From contig CAZQVB010000042.1 in the NCBI GenBank assembly GCA_964596645.1, forward strand, positions 1 through 36,825: 36,825 nucleotides of DNA, given 5' to 3'. Positions 33,290 through 36,825 of this stretch are shown here, piece by piece. The translations under genes were made by a program, and so were the position numbers. The notes under the pieces are model-generated. The model saw nothing but the letters and a program-made list of their open reading frames with translations, was not told the DNA's origin and did not search any database. Each line of letters opens with the position of its first letter. Positions within the stretch are counted from its first letter, which is position 1. The DNA is from CAVQEK01 sp964596645 (GTDB taxonomy: Bacteria > Bacteroidota > Bacteroidia > Cytophagales > Cyclobacteriaceae).

Positions 33290-34390
33290 CTACTCAATAC
33301 TGAACACTATAACGTCGGCGGCCTTGCCTTTCAGGTGTATAGTGCCAATTTCTCGCACTTCATACCCATACTCCGCCAGTACTTTGCTGCCAAAAAAGTT
33401 TGACGTCAGAAATTTTTTTCCAAACTCACTGCACGCCGAGCGCAGCCTCGACGCTGTATTGACCACATCGCCGTGGTAGGCTATTTCCCTTTTTATATCG
33501 CCCACCTCGGCCACCGTCACCATGCCGCCGTGCAGGCCGGCTTTAAACTCCGGCACCAGCTCGTAGCGATCTTTGAAATGCTGCGCCCGACCTTCAAGCC
33601 GCTTTTTGAAATCGAAAAACAAACGCACCGGTTTCACCACCACTTTGCGATCGTGGTTGCGCCAGGTAAGCACGGCTTCGTCACCTACGTATTGGTATAT
33701 CTCTGCACCCGCTTTTGCCAGCAATTCGTTCAGCTGCAAAAAACAATCTTGTAGCAACTCGCTGTATTTCACATGGCCAAGGCGCTCAGCAATGCTGGTG
33801 GAGTCGTTCAGGTCGAGAAATAGAAATAGGCGGTTTTCTACTACCGGCCTGTGGTATTTGCCCATGAAAATTTTGAGAAGGTTGCCCTGTCCAAACTTTT
33901 TATTCATAAGCGCCAGGAAGTTGATCTGCAACGTAGAAAGAATAAAAAACACGCCTGTAGCCAGCCATATGCTGGGTGGTATGGTGCCATTGCGAAGCAC
34001 ATCGCCAAGGCTCTCCGGCACCATTTGCAAAGATTTTAAAATAAGGCTGATTAACAAAAATGTGAGCATCACGGCCACGAAATAAAGTATGGTCTTTATG
34101 ATGATGATCTTGCCATAATTGAGTTTGTGGATGGTGGTTTTGTCTACCAGAAGATTCACTACAAACGTAGCGGAGCCAAACAACAGCCCGAACAGCAACG
34201 CTTCTATATACTGAAAGTCGGAAATGAAATAAGTGGTGATTTCATCCTTGCGCGCTGCATCGTCGAGGTTGAGCAGGATGAGTATTGCCCTGAGGTTGGT
34301 AATGAAAAAGAAGGCATAAAAAATGGTGATCACGCTCCAGGCCACCATGTAGAAAATCCAGTCGTGCAGGTATCGCCTGCGCACTGCCAT
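33290..34390 (-). CDS. Membrane-bound class III adenylate/guanylate cyclase
   Basis: A 366-residue protein with about four membrane segments (residues 10-35, 62-82, 95-120, 140-163) and a C-terminal cyclase homology domain from about 188. Metal ligands Asp193 (FLDLNDST) and Asp237 (YVGDEAVLTW) are kept, and Asn311 and Arg315 (VVNTASRLRS) for the transition state. The two positions that select the purine in classical enzymes read Gln233 and Ala304 instead of Lys and Asp, so nucleotide choice is open. ATG 34390 is chosen over GTG 34414 because a perfect TATATTTG promoter box sits right before the GTG. It is divergent from the kinase-RapZ gene, with 48 bases between starts. Confidence 0.85.
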   Translation of the reverse strand: MAVRRRYLHDWIFYMVAWSVITIFYAFFFITNLRAILILLNLDDAARKDEITTYFISDFQYIEALLFGLLFGSATFVVNLLVDKTTIHKLNYGKIIIIKTILYFVAVMLTFLLISLILKSLQMVPESLGDVLRNGTIPPSIWLATGVFFILSTLQINFLALMNKKFGQGNLLKIFMGKYHRPVVENRLFLFLDLNDSTSIAERLGHVKYSELLQDCFLQLNELLAKAGAEIYQYVGDEAVLTWRNHDRKVVVKPVRLFFDFKKRLEGRAQHFKDRYELVPEFKAGLHGGMVTVAEVGDIKREIAYHGDVVNTASRLRSACSEFGKKFLTSNFFGSKVLAEYGYEVREIGTIHLKGKAADVIVFSIE

Positions 34391-34419
34391 GATATCGATC
34401 AGTCGCTTTACCACCGGCG

Positions 34420-34449
34420 CAAATATAGCCGTATACGTATGCTTTCAAT
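34420..34449 (-). promoter_or_regulatory. Candidate cyclase promoter (Bacteroidota type)
   Basis: On the minus strand TATATTTG (34427 down to 34420) matches TAnnTTTG exactly, with ATTG (34449 to 34446) as a near -33 box at 18 bases. The transcript would start near 34414 and give a 24-base leader to the ATG at 34390. The -33 box overlaps the first codons of the divergent kinase gene. Confidence 0.45.
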
Positions 34450-35971
34450 CATTGATCGTTTTGCTTTTTCCCCTCCCTTTGTCAAATTGCCGCGGCACAA
34501 AAATTCAAGTGACGTGGATCAGAAGCATTTAGATGAACTAAAGGGGTTGTACAGCCAATGGGCGGGCGAAGAATGCGCTCAGTTTGAGCCCCTGCCCCAG
34601 TCGGGTTCTTATCGAGAATATTATCGCATGTCGGGTGCGGCACATCAGGCCATCGGCTCGTATAATGAAGATTTGCGTGAAAATAAAGCCTTCATAAGCT
34701 TCACGCGCCACTTCTCTGCTCAAGGCCTGCCTGTACCGCAGCTGCTGGCGGAAGGGGCCAGTGGCCGCACCTACCTGCTGGCAGATCTCGGCGATCAGAC
34801 GCTCTTCAGCTACCTTGCCGAACGGCGCAAAAAAGCTGGCACATTCCCGGGCTCGGCACTCGATATGTATAAAAAAGTACTGGAAGCCTTACCGCGCTTT
34901 CAGGCAACGGCCGCAAAAGAACTCGACTACTCGGTGTGCTATCCGCGGGCTGCCTTCGACAGACAATCGATGGCCTGGGACTTGAATTATTTCAAGTACT
35001 ACTTTTTGAAACTGGCCAAAATATCCTTTGATGAGCAATTGCTGGAAAATGATTTCGAGCAGTTTATACAATATCTGCTGCAGGCAGAAAGCAACTTTTT
35101 TCTGTATCGCGATTTTCAATCGCGCAACATCATGATCCACAACGAAGAGCCCTGGTTTATTGACTACCAGGGTGGCCGCAAAGGCGCCCTGCAGTACGAT
35201 GTGGCTTCACTGCTCTACGACAGCAAGGCCAATATACCCGAAGACATTAAAGACGAACTGCTCGACCATTACCTGAAATCGCTGGAAAAACACCACCACT
35301 TTGAGCGCGCCTCGTTTGTGGCACACTATCAGGGGTTTGTGCTTATAAGAGTAATGCAGGCGATGGGAGCGTACGGATTTCGCGGGTTTTACGAGCGAAA
35401 AACACGCTTTTTGGAAAGCATACCCTATGCCCTGAAACAGCTCGACGCGCTACTGGCAAAGCTCAGGTTGCCCGTAGAAGTGCCCCACCTTATTGAAGTG
35501 CTGAAAAGCCTGAGCTCGGCACCCGAACTACAAAAGTATTCGCAGGAATTTCAAAGTCATACTCCGCTCACCGTTACCATCACCAGCTTCTCATACCGAC
35601 ACGGCATACCTGAAAATGCTGCGGGCGATGGGGGTGGATTCGTTTTCGATTGCCGTTGCATACACAACCCCGGCCGCTATGAGCAGTTTAAAGCGCTCTC
35701 AGGGCTCGATGCGGGCGTACAGGAATTCTTTCTTCAGGGTGGCGAAGCCGGACAGTTCCTTCATCTTGTATTTCAACTGGTGGAGCAGGGTGTAGAAAAA
35801 TATTTGAATCGCGAATTCAAGCATCTACAAGTTTCTTTTGGCTGCACGGGAGGTCAACATCGCTCTGTCTACAGCGCCACCAAACTGGCCGAACACCTCA
35901 AAAGCAAGTACGAAAATAAAGTGATTGTACAGCTCAAACACCGCGAACTGGAAAAAATGGGGCTGTTATGA
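34439..35971 (+). CDS. APH-type amino-sugar kinase fused to RapZ C-terminal domain
   Basis: A 510-residue fusion. Residues about 15-345 are an APH/choline-kinase-fold phosphotransferase resembling AmgK (N-acetylmuramate/N-acetylglucosamine anomeric kinase): LPQSGSYREYYRM as the nucleotide loop, ADLGDQTLFSYL, the catalytic loop YRDFQSRNIM with Asp225 and Asn230, and IDYQGGRKG with Asp242 for Mg2+. Residues about 375-505 are a RapZ C-terminal domain: TSFSYRHGIPENA, FVFDCRCIHNPGRYEQFKALSGLD, FGCTGGQHRSVYSA. In E. coli RapZ this domain binds glucosamine-6-phosphate and RNA. The RapZ P-loop ATPase half is absent. The frame is open upstream, but ATG 34439 avoids overlap with the cyclase. The stop overlaps the next ATG (ATGA). 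Confidence 0.88.
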   Translation: MLSIIDRFAFSPPFVKLPRHKNSSDVDQKHLDELKGLYSQWAGEECAQFEPLPQSGSYREYYRMSGAAHQAIGSYNEDLRENKAFISFTRHFSAQGLPVPQLLAEGASGRTYLLADLGDQTLFSYLAERRKKAGTFPGSALDMYKKVLEALPRFQATAAKELDYSVCYPRAAFDRQSMAWDLNYFKYYFLKLAKISFDEQLLENDFEQFIQYLLQAESNFFLYRDFQSRNIMIHNEEPWFIDYQGGRKGALQYDVASLLYDSKANIPEDIKDELLDHYLKSLEKHHHFERASFVAHYQGFVLIRVMQAMGAYGFRGFYERKTRFLESIPYALKQLDALLAKLRLPVEVPHLIEVLKSLSSAPELQKYSQEFQSHTPLTVTITSFSYRHGIPENAAGDGGGFVFDCRCIHNPGRYEQFKALSGLDAGVQEFFLQGGEAGQFLHLVFQLVEQGVEKYLNREFKHLQVSFGCTGGQHRSVYSATKLAEHLKSKYENKVIVQLKHRELEKMGLL

Positions 35972-36705
35972 AAGCGATGATATTTGCCGCTGGCCTTGGC
36001 ACCAGGCTCAGGCCAATGACCGACACCATGCCCAAAGCACTGGTACCGGTGGGCGGTGTGCCCATGCTGCAGATCGTGATAGAGCGACTGAAAAATGCCG
36101 GGGTAACGGCAATGATTATTAACGTACACCACCGGGCACACGACATCCAGGACTTTCTTGAAAAAAACAAGAACTTCAACATAGACATAGCGCTGTCAAA
36201 TGAGCATGACCAACTGCTGGATACCGGTGGAGGACTGAAGAAAGCTTCATGGTTTTTTGATGATAAAAAGCCCTTTTTCGTTCACAATGCCGACGTGCTG
36301 TGCAATGCCAACCTACGGGCGTTTCATGCTTACCATTGCGCCAAGGGCGGCCTGGCCACGCTGATGGTGCGGCACCGCACGTCCAACAGGTTCTTCCTCT
36401 TCGACCACGACATGCAACTGTGCGGTTGGCGCAATACCAAAAGCGGCGACGAGATCATAGCCCGCCCGGCAGACATGGCGCATGCGCTGCCGTTTTCGAC
36501 GCTGCACATAGTTGACCCCGCCATCTTCAGCCATATGCAGGAAACAGGCGCTTTTTCTATTGTAGATGTATACCTGCGACTTGCAGCTACACAAAAAATA
36601 TTCGGGTATATCGACGATCAATCGTACTGGATGGATATCGGCACCATAGAAAAATTGGAACAGGCCAATAATGCCATTGATGATGTGGAGTCATTCGTAC
36701 GATAA
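35968..36705 (+). CDS. MurU-type sugar-1-phosphate nucleotidyltransferase
   Basis: A 245-residue nucleotidyltransferase. The signature GLGTRLRPMTDTMPKALVPVGG (9-30) holds the nucleotide-binding loop and the catalytic Lys. HNADVLCNAN carries the metal Asp, and DQSYWMDIGTIEKLEQAN ends the domain. The short, hexapeptide-free form fits MurU, which makes UDP-MurNAc from MurNAc-1-phosphate, rather than GlmU or RfbA. It overlaps the preceding kinase-RapZ gene by four bases, so translation is coupled. Together they read as kinase plus uridylyltransferase of a cell-wall sugar salvage route. A role with mannose-1-phosphate or another sugar is not excluded. Confidence 0.85.
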   Translation: MKAMIFAAGLGTRLRPMTDTMPKALVPVGGVPMLQIVIERLKNAGVTAMIINVHHRAHDIQDFLEKNKNFNIDIALSNEHDQLLDTGGGLKKASWFFDDKKPFFVHNADVLCNANLRAFHAYHCAKGGLATLMVRHRTSNRFFLFDHDMQLCGWRNTKSGDEIIARPADMAHALPFSTLHIVDPAIFSHMQETGAFSIVDVYLRLAATQKIFGYIDDQSYWMDIGTIEKLEQANNAIDDVESFVR

Positions 36706-36825
36706 TGCACAGATATGCTGGTAAACTGGTGGGTGGTAGACTCGTAGACTGGTGGAATGATTAGCCGAAAGCTCAAAGTCGAAGTCATCCTGAACTTGTT
36801 TCAGGATCTGTCTAAAGAGTAAACA
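36706..36825. repeat. Intergenic tail with repeated GACTGG units and a REP-like hairpin
   Basis: After the last gene come three related units (taaactgg, tagactcg, tagactgg) at 36720-36755. Then ATCCTGAA (36787-36794) and TTCAGGAT (36800-36807) form a perfect 8-bp hairpin with a CTTGT loop. Such CCTGAA-TTCAGG palindromes recur between genes in many Bacteroidota. Only one copy lies in this window. Confidence 0.55.

Noticed and set aside
34127..34438. 104-codon upstream extension of the kinase-RapZ ORF
   Set aside because: It lies entirely antisense to the cyclase N-terminal region, has no kinase-like sequence and would bypass a good ATG at 34439.

Overview
The window looks like chromosomal DNA of a member of the Bacteroidota, most likely a Cytophagia-type marine or soil bacterium. 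Four things point there. One secreted protein ends in a type IX secretion sorting domain. There are several Tat-signal and lipoprotein leaders of Bacteroidota type, and paired DUF1800/DUF1501 genes. Two candidate promoters fit the Bacteroidota TTTG / TAnnTTTG pattern. Ribosome-binding sites are mostly weak, as usual in this phylum. No rRNA, complete tRNA, CRISPR array, prophage or transposase was seen.

Left part (1-10517): after a gene-poor, AT-rich start with one unrecognised membrane ORF, a leftward block carries parE, parC, a TPR lipoprotein and plsC. Behind it is a second leftward block: an iduronate-sulfatase-like lipoprotein, a Tat-exported TIM-barrel sugar isomerase/epimerase-like protein and a small four-helix membrane protein.

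AT-rich island (about 10600-12790): two toxin-antitoxin modules lie in tandem, a HigB/HigA-type and a HicA/HicB-type. In both, the toxin reading frame is broken (two single-base A-run deletions in the first, one in-frame TAA in the second) while the antitoxin is intact. An imperfect direct repeat of about 165 bp follows each module.

Central housekeeping part (12791-25336): pgi, a small secreted protein, a SixA-type phosphatase, topA, a class III sirtuin, a large secreted MORN-repeat protein, a SulP transporter with STAS domain, a rhomboid protease, a TerB-like small protein and an MltF-type lytic transglycosylase. The 3' end of the transglycosylase gene overlaps, tail to tail, the gene for a T9SS-sorted DUF1501 protein.

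Right part (25254-36825): a DUF1800/DUF1501 pair; an isolated 43-codon membrane micro-ORF with a strong Shine-Dalgarno and a perfect terminator; a leftward four-gene envelope operon (YceI, SUMF1-like lipoprotein without the FGE cysteines, Tat-exported Gfo/Idh oxidoreductase, Tat-exported hydroxypyruvate-isomerase-like TIM barrel); a membrane class III nucleotide cyclase; and, divergent from it, an amino-sugar-kinase-like domain fused to a RapZ C-terminal domain, translationally coupled to a MurU-type nucleotidyltransferase. That last pair is the best candidate for an undescribed system: a cell-wall-sugar salvage kinase carrying the GlcN6P-sensing domain of RapZ.
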